Shown here one piece after another: positions 7,453-17,100 of a DNA stretch of 64,000 bases. Within the stretch, counting starts at the first letter, position 1. Each line of letters begins with the position of its first letter. The DNA is taken from the NCBI RefSeq assembly GCF_001025215.1, contig NZ_AP012330.1, forward strand, positions 2,046,001-2,110,000, given 5' to 3'. The notes under the pieces are model-generated. The model did not search any database and was not told the origin of the DNA. It saw nothing but the letters and a program-made list of their open reading frames with translations. This stretch comes from Bifidobacterium pseudocatenulatum DSM 20438 = JCM 1200 = LMG 10505 (lineage in GTDB: Bacteria > Actinomycetota > Actinomycetes > Actinomycetales > Bifidobacteriaceae). The translations under genes and the position numbers were made by a program.

Positions 7453-9813
7453 TTAGTCATGGAGGGTGAGGGTGGTGAAGGACCAGGAGGGGGCGGTGTA
7501 GGCGCCGCTGGTTAGGTCGATTGCGGTTTCAACCGGAACGGTTGGCGAAGCCTTGCCGATTTCACCGGCGTACGGGTCGGTTCCGGCGAGCACGGTGGCG
7601 GTTGCCGAAGCGCGGGATTCCGCGGAAACACCAAGCTCTTCAAGCACTTGGTTCAGATCAATCTCGGCTTCAGCGTCGAGCGCGTTGACGATACGCACGT
7701 AGGTGACGCCTTCAGCATCATTGCGAGCCACGGTGACGGTACGGCGGGGCTCTTCCGGCTTCTCAACACCCTGCGCAACAAGCTCTCCATCGATATACAG
7801 CTTCATGCTTTCGCCGCGATCGGCCACTTCGATGCGCACCTGCCACACGGTTCCGGGGAACACTTCGTCCATGGACCATTCGGTGCCGTCAAGATTGTAG
7901 GCGGTACCGTCGCGCACCACCTTGATTTCGAAAGCACGACCGAAGGAGGTGATGTTGTGGTTCTTGCCGTTGATGTCGCCGTGGACCAGCTGCAAGCCCC
8001 AACGACCCTGATAGTAGGTGATGGTGGCGTTGATGGTGTAGGCGTCAGAGTCAATGTTGAGGCTCGTGTTCATCGGACCATTGCCTGCGTAATGGCAGTC
8101 CTCAAGATCGACATGGCGGCCATCAGCGGTGTCAACGCTGAAGTTGGTGATGTCGGCGTGAGCGGCACCTTCCAAGCGCAGGCCAACGGTTGGTGGCAGT
8201 TCGCGACGCAGCGTGGTCTTGCCTTCCACCGCGACCGGCCATGCGGTATCGGACGTGGTGGTGGCATACATCTGCTGCACCCAGTAGCTGTACGGCAGGT
8301 AGGTACGTTCGTTGTCGAAGTAGATCAGATCAGGATTCCAGCTGTGATGCCCGTTCTTGGCAAACAGCGGCGCATACGAAGACATGACCACGGCATCGCC
8401 GTTCAATTCCATGCGACCCATGAACGCCGCTTCGGAAAGACCGTTGATCAGCTGCGTGTTCCACGAACCATACTCGCCCAAGTACACCTTCGGGCCCTCA
8501 CGATCCGTGGTGTCGTAGTGGTCGAGATTGTGGAACCACCAGCTGGAGGACTGATAGGAATGCTCGTCAACGATGGGAACGCCGGCTTCACGCGCATACT
8601 GCCAACCAGCCTCGTAGTCGGGACCGCTCGGAGCCGGACCGACCGTGCCAACCACAACAATATCCGGGTAGGTGGCCTTGACCGCGTCGAAGATCTGCTG
8701 GAAGCGGTTCCTGAACACGTCATCGATGAGATCTTCGTTGCCGATGCCCAAATATTCAAGGTTGAACGGTTCCGGATGACCCATGGCGGCACGCTTGGCA
8801 CCCCATTCGGTGGTCGCGGCATCGCCATTGCAGAATTCGACCAAATGCAGCACTTCATCGATGTATGCCGGCATGTCTTTCTGCGCGATCGGCACCGGGC
8901 CCTGACTGGTGTTCTGGCAGCTCACGGCGGCGGGCAGCACCGGCAGCGGCTTCGCGCCAATGGTTTCACACAGGCACAAGTATTCGTAGTAGCCGATACG
9001 GAACGACTGGTGGTAGCCCCACAGGTTGAAATTGTGCGGCCGATGCTCAACATCACCGATGGTGCGATCCCAGTGGTACATGTTATCCATGCCAAGACCG
9101 TGGGTGATGCAGCCGCCCGGGAAGCGCATGAAGCGCGGCTGCAGGTCGGCGAGCGCCTTGACCAAATCGGGACGGAAATGCTTGAGCCCGTTGTAGGTGG
9201 TGCGTGGTTCGAGGGTAACGAAATCAAGATCGACGGTACCTTCCGTGGTGAAGGTGAGTCGCAAAGCGCCTTCATGTACAACGATGGCATTGCTTTCACC
9301 GGAAACCGTCAGCGAAACCTCTTGCTTACGCCAATCGTTGGAATCGACGGTGATATCTTGTTCTGCAATCGCATTTCCATCGTCGTCAATCAGAGCGACG
9401 GTGACGGGAAGTGCGGAAGCTTCGCAATTGCTGGAAATACGCATCCATGCGGAGAAATCGTAGGTTTCGCCGGCACGGAAGACCATGCCGTCCCAGCCGA
9501 TATTTTCAAGCGAAGCCGGCGCCTGTTCGACTTCGACGGACGCATAGTGCGGGTTTTCTTCGGCTACCGGATTGTCGGTGAGCACGTCGAAGGCTGCGAA
9601 GGAGCCGGCGGGCACGATTTTGCGCCAGAAGCTGTAGTTGCTCCAGTCGGAGGAGTCGGCGCGATTGTATTCGAATGCGCCGTTCTGTACGAGGTCGGCG
9701 TTGAGTCCGCCGTCGCCGGAGTAGCTGATGTCTTCGTAGAAGATGCCCCACAGGTCGGTGCTGATGTTGCGCACGCCCGCCTTGTTGAGGGTTGCGATGA
9801 GTTTGTCGGTCAT
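7453..9813 (-). CDS. alpha-L-arabinofuranosidase, GH51
   Basis: Intracellular exo-acting enzyme releasing L-arabinofuranosyl residues from arabino-oligosaccharides, 786 aa. The N-terminus GIFYEDISYSGDGGLNADLV is typical of GH51. The acid/base Glu is in LGIGNEDL (near residue 357) and the nucleophile Glu in YLGEYGSW (near 445). No signal peptide is present. AAGGACACACC precedes the ATG. It is the second gene of a transcript that begins with a broken GH27 gene, and a LacI regulator is divergent. The C-terminal region (from about 560) is the beta-sandwich common in larger GH51 enzymes. Substrate class is confident; the linkage preference is not. Confidence 0.92.
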   Translation of the reverse strand: MTDKLIATLNKAGVRNISTDLWGIFYEDISYSGDGGLNADLVQNGAFEYNRADSSDWSNYSFWRKIVPAGSFAAFDVLTDNPVAEENPHYASVEVEQAPASLENIGWDGMVFRAGETYDFSAWMRISSNCEASALPVTVALIDDDGNAIAEQDITVDSNDWRKQEVSLTVSGESNAIVVHEGALRLTFTTEGTVDLDFVTLEPRTTYNGLKHFRPDLVKALADLQPRFMRFPGGCITHGLGMDNMYHWDRTIGDVEHRPHNFNLWGYHQSFRIGYYEYLCLCETIGAKPLPVLPAAVSCQNTSQGPVPIAQKDMPAYIDEVLHLVEFCNGDAATTEWGAKRAAMGHPEPFNLEYLGIGNEDLIDDVFRNRFQQIFDAVKATYPDIVVVGTVGPAPSGPDYEAGWQYAREAGVPIVDEHSYQSSSWWFHNLDHYDTTDREGPKVYLGEYGSWNTQLINGLSEAAFMGRMELNGDAVVMSSYAPLFAKNGHHSWNPDLIYFDNERTYLPYSYWVQQMYATTTSDTAWPVAVEGKTTLRRELPPTVGLRLEGAAHADITNFSVDTADGRHVDLEDCHYAGNGPMNTSLNIDSDAYTINATITYYQGRWGLQLVHGDINGKNHNITSFGRAFEIKVVRDGTAYNLDGTEWSMDEVFPGTVWQVRIEVADRGESMKLYIDGELVAQGVEKPEEPRRTVTVARNDAEGVTYVRIVNALDAEAEIDLNQVLEELGVSAESRASATATVLAGTDPYAGEIGKASPTVPVETAIDLTSGAYTAPSWSFTTLTLHD

Positions 9814-9899
9814 GGTGTGTCCTTGGATGGTGTTGGTTGTTTGTTGGGTTGGATGGTGTTGCGGTACGTGCGATTGGTTGCGATTCGACGTCTGTCTGG

Positions 9900-10202
9900 C
9901 ACCGTTTCGCCATCGGTCGACCGCCGGCCGCGCTCGGGGAAGCGCCGCTCATCGGGAATCTGGCGACCGTACGCATCGATGCACAGCGGGGTGCCGTCGG
10001 AGTAGCCGTGCGCATGGGCGTTGGGATCGAACCAACCCGCATCGATGACTAGGGTGTCTCAGCCGGCGTCCTTGAGGTGGTCGGCCATGAAGCGCGCGTT
10101 GGCCAGGACCTCCCGATCGGTGACGGTGGTGCCGTAGGAATCCCAGCTGTTCCAGCCCATTGGCGGTCGCCATGCTTTTGGCAGATCCTCGGTAGTCGCC
10201 AT
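9900..10202 (-). pseudogene. decayed GH27-type alpha-galactosidase/beta-L-arabinopyranosidase fragment
   Basis: From an ATG at 10202 with a good ribosome site (AAGGAGAAGGCA) the frame reads PPMGWNSWDSYGTTVTDREV, the hallmark N-terminus of GH27 enzymes. Codon 48 is TGA (10059-10061) where the family has Trp in the KDAGWDTLVIDAGWF context. The same frame then continues with DTLVIDAGWFDPNAHAHGYS and later DERRFP. At a four-base run (9936-9939) the reading shifts by one, because the neighbouring frame gives FPSAAGGRPMAK. Homology then ends, so most of the barrel is deleted. It occupies the first position of the GH51 transcript. A sequencing error could explain the stop or the frameshift, but not the missing bulk of the gene. 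Confidence 0.8.
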
Positions 10203-10304
10203 TGCCTTCTCCTTGTACAACGTTAGAAAAGCGTGCCGTTTACAGTATCTGACGTCATCCTTGACTTACTTGTTCGACTTCATCATCTTGGAAAACTTCA
10301 GATA

Positions 10305-10316
10305 TGTACCGTTACA
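10305..10316. promoter_or_regulatory. LacI-type operator TGTACCGTTACA (copy 1)
   Basis: A 12-base near-palindrome with central CG (10 of 12 positions symmetric), in the divergent region between the GH27 remnant/GH51 transcript and the LacI gene. It directly abuts a TATAAA -10-like box on the minus strand. The identical 12-mer recurs at 19213. Confidence 0.6.
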
Positions 10317-10403
10317 TATTTTATAGCATATTTCAGAAATCACAATCATGATAGGATATCGGTGATTCTTTGAAATTTCAACGATTACCAGAAAATCATC
10401 ATA

Positions 10404-10420
10404 TATAATATCGTTACAGA
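10404..10420 (+). promoter_or_regulatory. -10 box and half-operator of the LacI gene
   Basis: TATAAT at 10404-10409 is followed at once by ATCGTTACAG. This shares the CGTTACA half of the operator at 10305 and suggests autoregulation. No convincing -35 was found. Confidence 0.4.
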
Positions 10421-10445
10421 AAAACTTGGCTGTAAGGAGCGGTGC

Positions 10446-11678
10446 ATGGCAAACGGCAAACCGACATTGCGCGACGTGGCGGCGGAAGCCGGCGTCTCCC
10501 CCATGACCGCATCGAATGCGCTGCACGGCAAAGCCGGCGTCAAGGAATCGACGCGGGCCAAAGTGCTGGCAGCAGCGAAAAAACTCGACTATCGCATCAA
10601 TCTGACAGCCAGCATGCTCAAATCAGGTCGCAGCAACATTATTCACATCATCGTCAACGAATTCGATTCGCCGTTCTATTCGAAGCTGACGCAAACATTG
10701 AGCCGCGAGATCACCTCACGCGGACTCACGCCGTTCATCGAGCAAACCCAGTATTCGCCGGACGTGGCCGAACATGCGCTGACCAGCAATCCGTTCTCAG
10801 GGCAGCTCTTCGACGGTGAGATTCTGCACGCCACCGGATTGGGCACGAATCTACCGCTCGCCAAACTCAACGGCGGGCGCCCTCTCGTACTGCTCGACGC
10901 ATGCGAGGAAACGCCAACCGTGGATGCCGTGAATTTTCCCAACGAGGAGGGCGAACGCGCTGCGATGCAGTATCTGATCGCCCAAGGATGCCGGAATATT
11001 GCGATTGTCGGGCATACGTTCGTGCCGCGCGCCGAGTTGGCGCATGCGCAGAACGCATTTGCATTGCGACTTCGAGGAGCGTGCGCGGCGTTGCTGGACG
11101 CAGGATTGCCATATGACGAAACCATGGTGTTCGAAGGCGGTCGCTCCGACGAAGGCATTACCGCCGGGCACGCGATCGCCGAACGGATCATGGCGGCGCG
11201 AAGGACGGGCTGCGGAGCCGGCGCGGGTGCTGGAGACCGCGAAACAGGCACGGCCGGAACCGCCGATTTCAACGATGCAAGCGGCAAGATTACGGGCAGA
11301 TCGATCGAAACGACCGACAAGATTCCCGCAATCGCGTTCGACGGAGTGTGCTGCGCCAATGATTTCGCCGCATTCGGCGTGATTCGCGGCCTCGCCGACT
11401 ATGGCATCCATGTGCCGCAAGACGTGAAGGTGATCGGATTCGACGGCGTGACTTCCGGAACCTACGCCACCCCTTCGCTGAGCACCATCCAAGTGGATCT
11501 CGACCAGCTTGCCAAATTCGCGGTCGATATGATTGTCGAACGGATCGAACGCGGCGAAGTGAATGATAATTCCAGCAATGCCGGAAATTCCAATGATGCA
11601 GGCACGGTGCTGCCGCCGAGCCGCGCAACCATCGGATATCAGTTGGTCGAACGTGAATCCACGACCGCGATCATATAG
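10446..11678 (+). CDS. LacI-family transcriptional regulator of the arabinoside/galactoside block
   Basis: DNA-binding repressor, 410 aa. The helix-turn-helix is TLRDVAAEAGVSPMTASNAL at residues 6-25, followed by the hinge region (ARAKVLAAAKKLDYRINLTAS). A periplasmic-binding-protein-like effector domain follows, ending with DVKVIGFDGVTSGTYATPSL. It is divergent from the GH51 transcript and is the likely regulator of it. Residues about 255-293 are a low-complexity Gly/Ala/Thr-rich insertion that normal LacI proteins (about 330-345 aa) lack, and a second Asn/Ser-rich stretch lies near the C-terminus. AAGGAGCGGTGC precedes the ATG. The operator at 10305 and its exact copy upstream of the 19.4-kb esterase suggest a small regulon. 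Confidence 0.9.
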   Translation: MANGKPTLRDVAAEAGVSPMTASNALHGKAGVKESTRAKVLAAAKKLDYRINLTASMLKSGRSNIIHIIVNEFDSPFYSKLTQTLSREITSRGLTPFIEQTQYSPDVAEHALTSNPFSGQLFDGEILHATGLGTNLPLAKLNGGRPLVLLDACEETPTVDAVNFPNEEGERAAMQYLIAQGCRNIAIVGHTFVPRAELAHAQNAFALRLRGACAALLDAGLPYDETMVFEGGRSDEGITAGHAIAERIMAARRTGCGAGAGAGDRETGTAGTADFNDASGKITGRSIETTDKIPAIAFDGVCCANDFAAFGVIRGLADYGIHVPQDVKVIGFDGVTSGTYATPSLSTIQVDLDQLAKFAVDMIVERIERGEVNDNSSNAGNSNDAGTVLPPSRATIGYQLVERESTTAII

Positions 11679-11722
11679 CTATCGTGCGTTCCGCGCCCGA
11701 TTGCAGCGGAACGCACGATAGC
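11678..11722. terminator. bidirectional terminator
   Basis: A 17-bp perfect stem (GCTATCGTGCGTTCCGC with its complement) lies between the convergent LacI and GH36 genes. Confidence 0.85.
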
Positions 11723-11763
11723 CGGAAATACGGCATTTCAGCGATTGGTTGGCTCAGCCCCGA

Positions 11764-14202
11764 TCAGTCGCGGCGGCGAATGGCAAAGATGCGGGCGGAG
11801 GGTTGCTTGGAGGTGGCGGCGTTCAGGCGAACCGTTTCCGGATCCATGCGTTCGATAGTCCACGGTTTGGCATTGGGCGCATGGTCCGGTTCGGCAGGAT
11901 TCGGGAACACCTGTTCGATGGTTTGATCCGCATCCAACGGCATGTTCACGGACGGTGTGCCGCCGCGACGCCACACGATGATGTAGTCGGGCTTATCTTC
12001 CGGCTGAGGTTGCTGATCGTTCTGCTCGGCAGCCTGCTCATTCCAAGCGGATTCGCCGTACACATACGCGTCACCCATATCCGTTTCGACATGACGCAAG
12101 CCGACGGCAAGCCAATCGCCGTCGAAGTCGGGAAGTCCGGACGGCCAGAACGGCACCATATGCTGCTGGTCGGCAAGTACACAACGATGTAAGGCGATAG
12201 CGTCGCGAACGAGTGAAAGACGCGGCTCCGTCATGCGATCGATGAAACCAGACAGATACAGCCTGCCGAGCACACCCGTAGCAAGCGTGAACACAGCAGT
12301 CTCATCATCCATCTCTTGCTGAGCGTAACCCCAATTACCCTGCTGTTCCGGCAGAATCGTCATACCTGCACCAGCCGCAATCGCAGCATAAATCAGAGGA
12401 TCGCACTGGTCGGAAGTGGACTGCAAATCCAAGCGGGACAACTGCGCGTAATCGGCGCGCATGGCACCGGAACCGCAGTTTTCGATCATCACATCCGGAT
12501 GACGGCGACGCAGATCGTCAAGCCAATCCACATATGCGCGGCAATGCTCGAGCAGGCCATCGCCAACGGACTCGGCATTCAAATCAGTGCCGACGCCGGG
12601 AATGGTGTTGTAGTCGAACTTGAAGAACACCGCACCGAAATCGTCAATCAAACGATCAACAGTACGCGTAACATGCTCTCGCGCTTCGGGAGAACGGAAA
12701 TCAAGCAGATAACGACCCGAATCGCACACGCGAACACCATGACGCTGGAAGAACGCGGAATCCGGCAACATGCTCGCAAGCGGCGATTTCACGCCGATCA
12801 CTTCAGGTTCGAGCCACAGTCCCAAGCCCATGCCATGAGCACGAATCGTGTCGGCAAGACCGCGCAGACCGGCGTCGCCGAAACGGTTGGTGGAGGCCTG
12901 CCATTCGCCGACCATGTCCCACCAGCCGCCGTCGGTGCTGTCGTACCAGCCGGCGTCAATGCAGAAAACATCCGCGCCAACGCTTGCCGCACCTTCAATC
13001 AGCGGCAGTTCCTTCTCAATACGAGGGTCACCGAACAGCGTATTCATGTAATCGTTGTAGATCACAAGACCCTGCGTATGCTCGAACTGATCGACGCGCC
13101 CCAACTCACGAGCCTTGGCAATGCGCAGCGCACGACGCTGCAACGTCATTTCGGCAACAGCCCGCTGCCAATCGCCTGCGGCAATGGCAAACGACACAGG
13201 AACGGACTCGAAATCATTGCCTTCACCAAGATTGGTGAACCAACCATGATCCTTATATTCCGGACCGAACGCAGTGACGTGCAGACCGGGATCGTCCTCG
13301 CCGACTTCCCACTCCCACGGACCGTTATGCTCGATCTGCCACATTACGGAAAAATCGCGGGCGCGGCGTACCGAACCTTCCACCTGCAGAATGCCGGCCG
13401 GCTCATGCTCTCCCGAGCTCCATGTAGAAGTCGAGCTCATGGCAAAACGCGAACTAGACTGACCAGGATTGATTTTCTGGTTGCGGTTACGCACCTGAGT
13501 GTCACGCAGCGGACGAACACGCCAATCGTTTTCCACAGCCCAAGCGGCATCGCCCCAGAAAATATTCGAACGATGCACCTTGCCGCAGTTGACGCGCATC
13601 GGAACGGTCAGATTCAACGATGACACCGCTTCAATCGGCAGTTGCCTGGCGGACTGCAGACGCGTGTAGGTGCGCACTGCGGAAAGATTCGGGAACGCCT
13701 CGAATACGGAAGTGACCACCAAGCCTGCATTGGAATCGGCGGAAACCGCCTCGGACGCGGAATTCGCGGCGGAATCGGCTGCGTCACGTTCGCTTGCCGT
13801 CGGCTCGAATTCACGACCTTTCGGTTCAAGATCGGCATACGGCGCGAACTGCGTGATCTCCAAACGGAACGGATCGGCGGAACCTGGTTCAGGTTCGGAA
13901 GCAAGCGCGGAAACGAATCGCAATTGGCTGCCGGCAACTGTGGCAATCAGCGTCAGTCGGTTGTCTTGCGAACCGGTATTGGCGGCACACACCTCAACAA
14001 TCGGACGCGGATCCTTTTCAACCACTGGCTTTCCATCGTCAGACAAGCGACCATCGATCGGAACCATGTTGCGCCCTACAACGTTGCAGAGGCGAACGGG
14101 GGAATCGGCGGCAATGTCAAACAGCATGGAGACCACACCATTGCCCCATTCAAGGCGCCCATCCTGCCGAGGAACAAGGGGAGTCATATTGCCGTTCTCC
14201 AT
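11764..14202 (-). CDS. alpha-galactosidase, GH36
   Basis: Hydrolyses alpha-1,6-galactosides such as raffinose, stachyose and melibiose; 812 aa, cytoplasmic. The nucleophile Asp is in FFKFDYN (near residue 529) and the acid/base Asp in STSDQCDP (near 600). Upstream barrel motifs VFCIDAGWYDS and LGLWLEPEVIG are typical of GH36. An ATG two codons upstream exists, but the start at 14202 has AAGGAG at 6-nt spacing. Around residues 135-155 lies an Ala/Ser/Asp-rich low-complexity insertion (SAANSASEAVSADSN) in the N-terminal beta-domain. It converges with the LacI gene and probably has its own promoter. Confidence 0.92.
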   Translation of the reverse strand: MENGNMTPLVPRQDGRLEWGNGVVSMLFDIAADSPVRLCNVVGRNMVPIDGRLSDDGKPVVEKDPRPIVEVCAANTGSQDNRLTLIATVAGSQLRFVSALASEPEPGSADPFRLEITQFAPYADLEPKGREFEPTASERDAADSAANSASEAVSADSNAGLVVTSVFEAFPNLSAVRTYTRLQSARQLPIEAVSSLNLTVPMRVNCGKVHRSNIFWGDAAWAVENDWRVRPLRDTQVRNRNQKINPGQSSSRFAMSSTSTWSSGEHEPAGILQVEGSVRRARDFSVMWQIEHNGPWEWEVGEDDPGLHVTAFGPEYKDHGWFTNLGEGNDFESVPVSFAIAAGDWQRAVAEMTLQRRALRIAKARELGRVDQFEHTQGLVIYNDYMNTLFGDPRIEKELPLIEGAASVGADVFCIDAGWYDSTDGGWWDMVGEWQASTNRFGDAGLRGLADTIRAHGMGLGLWLEPEVIGVKSPLASMLPDSAFFQRHGVRVCDSGRYLLDFRSPEAREHVTRTVDRLIDDFGAVFFKFDYNTIPGVGTDLNAESVGDGLLEHCRAYVDWLDDLRRRHPDVMIENCGSGAMRADYAQLSRLDLQSTSDQCDPLIYAAIAAGAGMTILPEQQGNWGYAQQEMDDETAVFTLATGVLGRLYLSGFIDRMTEPRLSLVRDAIALHRCVLADQQHMVPFWPSGLPDFDGDWLAVGLRHVETDMGDAYVYGESAWNEQAAEQNDQQPQPEDKPDYIIVWRRGGTPSVNMPLDADQTIEQVFPNPAEPDHAPNAKPWTIERMDPETVRLNAATSKQPSARIFAIRRRD

Positions 14203-14365
14203 TTCCATCTCCTTCGAATTCCGAATGCCGCCTATCCGTTGACGTGCATCGTTTGACGTACCCTCACTAGCTTAAGCGGAAAACGGGGCAACCGCGATGT
14301 GCGTGTCTACGCACATTCAGCAAATATTCAGCAACTGGAATGACCGTTCGAAGACCAGCAAATAC

Positions 14366-15088
14366 CTACTCGAATTGCAGATATTCCACGAATTGAATCG
14401 GCATATCCTTGGATTCCGTGATATTGCTGAATCCGAGAATAACCCCTTCTTTCGGCAGTCCCTTCATGGAAGTCCATGTTTTCGAATGGGACAAGTCGAA
14501 TCCGACAGCGTCGTTCACATCGGAAACCGGATTGCCTTTGGCGTCGACCAGCGCATCCTTGACCTGCTCAAGATCGGCGGCACTCATCACTTCCGCGGGT
14601 TTGGTGATGTCGCCGCGATCATTGACTTCGGCGAAAATATCGGTTTCGGCAACAATCATGTTGATCTGACCTGCCGAAACGCGAGCCGTCAACGATGCGG
14701 AACCATCTTGCGCGGCATTCTCGCTAATCGCAATGGAGGCATCCGTCCGCACGAGACGCTCGTCTTCAATACCTTGCGTCTTCACAAAATCAGCGCCCAA
14801 CGCATCAATCTGTTCGGAATATTCCGCCATATCGACACCTTCAAGACTCAGCTCGGCCTCGGGACCTTTGGTCACATACGAGATGACGAAAGCAAGTACC
14901 AAGCCGACCACTGCGATAATGATCAGCACATCGGTCAGAAAGTTCTGCTTGAAGTACGGCCACTTGTCTTTCGGCGGCAGCTCGCGGAAGGTTTTGAATT
15001 TCGATTGCTTCGCATACACGTTGGTGGATGCGAGCGCTGCGACCGCATCTTGCTGCTCCTGGGTGAGAACTGGCTTCTCTACTGCCAT
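14366..15088 (-). CDS. single-pass membrane protein of unknown function
   Basis: I do not recognise a family. The 240-aa product has a charged N-terminal cytoplasmic part (KFKTFRELPPKDKWPYFKQN) and one hydrophobic helix at about residues 53-72. An extracellular domain of about 165 residues follows, without cysteines. The layout resembles small actinobacterial envelope-associated proteins with a conserved motif before a single helix. GGAAGG precedes the ATG. It lies downstream of the ABC exporter on the same strand, but a hairpin at 15201 separates them. Confidence 0.7.
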   Translation of the reverse strand: MAVEKPVLTQEQQDAVAALASTNVYAKQSKFKTFRELPPKDKWPYFKQNFLTDVLIIIAVVGLVLAFVISYVTKGPEAELSLEGVDMAEYSEQIDALGADFVKTQGIEDERLVRTDASIAISENAAQDGSASLTARVSAGQINMIVAETDIFAEVNDRGDITKPAEVMSAADLEQVKDALVDAKGNPVSDVNDAVGFDLSHSKTWTSMKGLPKEGVILGFSNITESKDMPIQFVEYLQFE

Positions 15089-15200
15089 ACCAAACCTTCC
15101 CGCGTTGTTTCATCGACGCATTCACGCGTCATCTTCATGCGCAGCAACATGCGTTGCTTTCTGACTTCCCTATCTTCCGCCTCGTACCTGATAATTTGCG

Positions 15201-15235
15201 GCTAGCCGCCGGCCGAAAAACGACAAGCGGCTAGC
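15201..15235 (-). terminator. hairpin after the ABC exporter operon
   Basis: GCTAGCCGC pairs with GCGGCTAGC across a 17-nt loop, just beyond the second exporter gene. Confidence 0.6.
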
Positions 15236-15282
15236 AGGAAGGCTGATTTCAAGCCAATCAGTCCAAGCCCTAATCAGCCCAT

Positions 15283-17070
15283 TTAGACCTTGATCATGGC
15301 GTATTGGGAGTCGTAGAGGCGATAGTAGGCGCCACGCTTGGCGAGCAGCTCGGCGTGGTTGCCTTGCTCCATGATCTGCCCATGATCGATGTAGCAGATC
15401 ATGTCCGCGTTCTCTATGGTGGACAGTCGGTGCGCGATGATGAAGCTCGTGCGTCCCTTCAGCAGGTGGTTCAATCCGGCCTGAAGTGCCTCTTCGGTAC
15501 GCGTATCGATATTCGACGTGGCCTCGTCGAGAATCAGAATGCGCGGATCGGCCAGCAGCACGCGGGCGAATGCAATCAGCTGACGTTGACCAGCGGAAAG
15601 CGTGGAACCGCGCTCCTCCACCACCGTGTCGTATCCGTTCGGCAAATCCATAATGAACTCGTGCGCATGCACCGCCTTCGCGGCCGCTTCGATCTCAGCA
15701 TCGGTCGCATCCAACTTGCCGTAACGGATGTTCTCGCGCACATTGCCGGAGAAAATGAACGTATCCTGCAGCATGACGCCCATCTGCCGACGCAACGATT
15801 CCAATGTGACAGAACGCACATCATGACCATCAATTGTGACCGAACCTTCTGCAACGTCGTAAAAACGCGACAGCAGATTGATAATCGTGGTTTTGCCGGC
15901 ACCGGTCGGACCAACCAACGCAACGGTGCTGCCTGGCTCAACATGCAGATCAACCAGATTGAGAATATTGCGACCGTCAGGCTCGTAACGGAAAACTACA
16001 TCGTTGAAATCGACGCGTCCTTCGATTTGCGGCAGTTCAGTCGCGTCAGGCGCGTTACGAATCTCCGGCTGCACGTCAAGCGTTTCGAAAATACGCTCAA
16101 GATATGCGGAACAAGTGATCAGCTGATTGTAGAAATTGCCGATGCTGATCACCGGATTCCAGAAATTATTCGCATAGCCAACGAACGCGATCAGCACGCC
16201 GGTGGAAACGTTCACCGCGCCGAAGCCCGTGACGCCCACATAGTAGATGAATGCGATCGTCATGACGGAAATGGTTTGAATGCCCGGCCACATGAGGAAC
16301 TGGATATGCACGGCCTTCATCCACGAGGTGCGCACGTCGTCTTGCTGCTCTTGGAAGGTTTTGAACTGCGCCGCCTCCTGGGCGAAGGTCTGCGTGGTTT
16401 TCACGCCGGTGATCGACTCGTGAATGAACGCGTTGAGATTGCTCTGCTTGTTCGACAACACCTGATACGCGCGGCGCTGGAAATGCTGCAATACCAGCAC
16501 CCACGCGATCAGGAACGGGAAGAGCACCAGGCTGAACAGCGCAAGCCGCCAATCGACCACGAACATGACCACCAGCGTGATCAGGAAGGTGAACACGTCG
16601 GAAATCACATTGATCAGGCCGGAACTCAACGTGTCGGAAAGCGTGTTCACATAATTGACCACGCGAATCAGGATTTTGCCGTGCGGACGCGAATCGAAAT
16701 AGCTGAACGGCAGCGTCTGAATATGCGTGAAAATATCGCGGCGCATGTCTTTCAACATGAGCTGACCGACGCGAGTAATTTCGACGGTACGATAACGCAA
16801 TCCAAACTCATACATCACAATAAGTACGGCCATCAACCCCGTTAATTCACCAAGTAAGGTGAGATTTTTCGAAGGAATCGCGCTGTCAATCATGATTTTC
16901 GTCAAATATGGCACGACTACCGCAATGCAGCTCATCATGACGACGACGGCAAGAATGCGTATGATTCGTGACATATACGGCTTTACATAGACGCCGATGC
17001 GCAGAATATCATGCAGGTTGATCTGTTCTTCCAGCTCTTCATCTTCGCGGTATGTGTTACGTTTTGCCAT
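15283..17070 (-). CDS. ABC exporter half-transporter, catalytically complete subunit
   Basis: A fused membrane-plus-ATPase half transporter of the multidrug/lipid exporter type, 595 aa. About six membrane helices occupy residues 30-320. The ATPase domain has Walker A GPTGAGKTT (near 385), signature LSAGQRQ, and Walker B with the catalytic Glu (ILILDEATSNID, near 515). It follows the other half transporter after 30 nt in one operon, so the two probably form a heterodimer in which this subunit supplies the active site. Start ATG has AAAGGGGG upstream. The substrate is unknown. Confidence 0.92.
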   Translation of the reverse strand: MAKRNTYREDEELEEQINLHDILRIGVYVKPYMSRIIRILAVVVMMSCIAVVVPYLTKIMIDSAIPSKNLTLLGELTGLMAVLIVMYEFGLRYRTVEITRVGQLMLKDMRRDIFTHIQTLPFSYFDSRPHGKILIRVVNYVNTLSDTLSSGLINVISDVFTFLITLVVMFVVDWRLALFSLVLFPFLIAWVLVLQHFQRRAYQVLSNKQSNLNAFIHESITGVKTTQTFAQEAAQFKTFQEQQDDVRTSWMKAVHIQFLMWPGIQTISVMTIAFIYYVGVTGFGAVNVSTGVLIAFVGYANNFWNPVISIGNFYNQLITCSAYLERIFETLDVQPEIRNAPDATELPQIEGRVDFNDVVFRYEPDGRNILNLVDLHVEPGSTVALVGPTGAGKTTIINLLSRFYDVAEGSVTIDGHDVRSVTLESLRRQMGVMLQDTFIFSGNVRENIRYGKLDATDAEIEAAAKAVHAHEFIMDLPNGYDTVVEERGSTLSAGQRQLIAFARVLLADPRILILDEATSNIDTRTEEALQAGLNHLLKGRTSFIIAHRLSTIENADMICYIDHGQIMEQGNHAELLAKRGAYYRLYDSQYAMIKV

Positions 17071-17100
17071 GGGTTTTCCCCCTTTCCTGCTTTCCCGCGC

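Noticed and set aside
7648..10005. Very long open frame antisense to GH51 (785 codons)
   Set aside because: It is a high-GC shadow; the opposite strand has full GH51 motifs. The same holds for long frames opposite GT2, lacZ, GH2 and metG.
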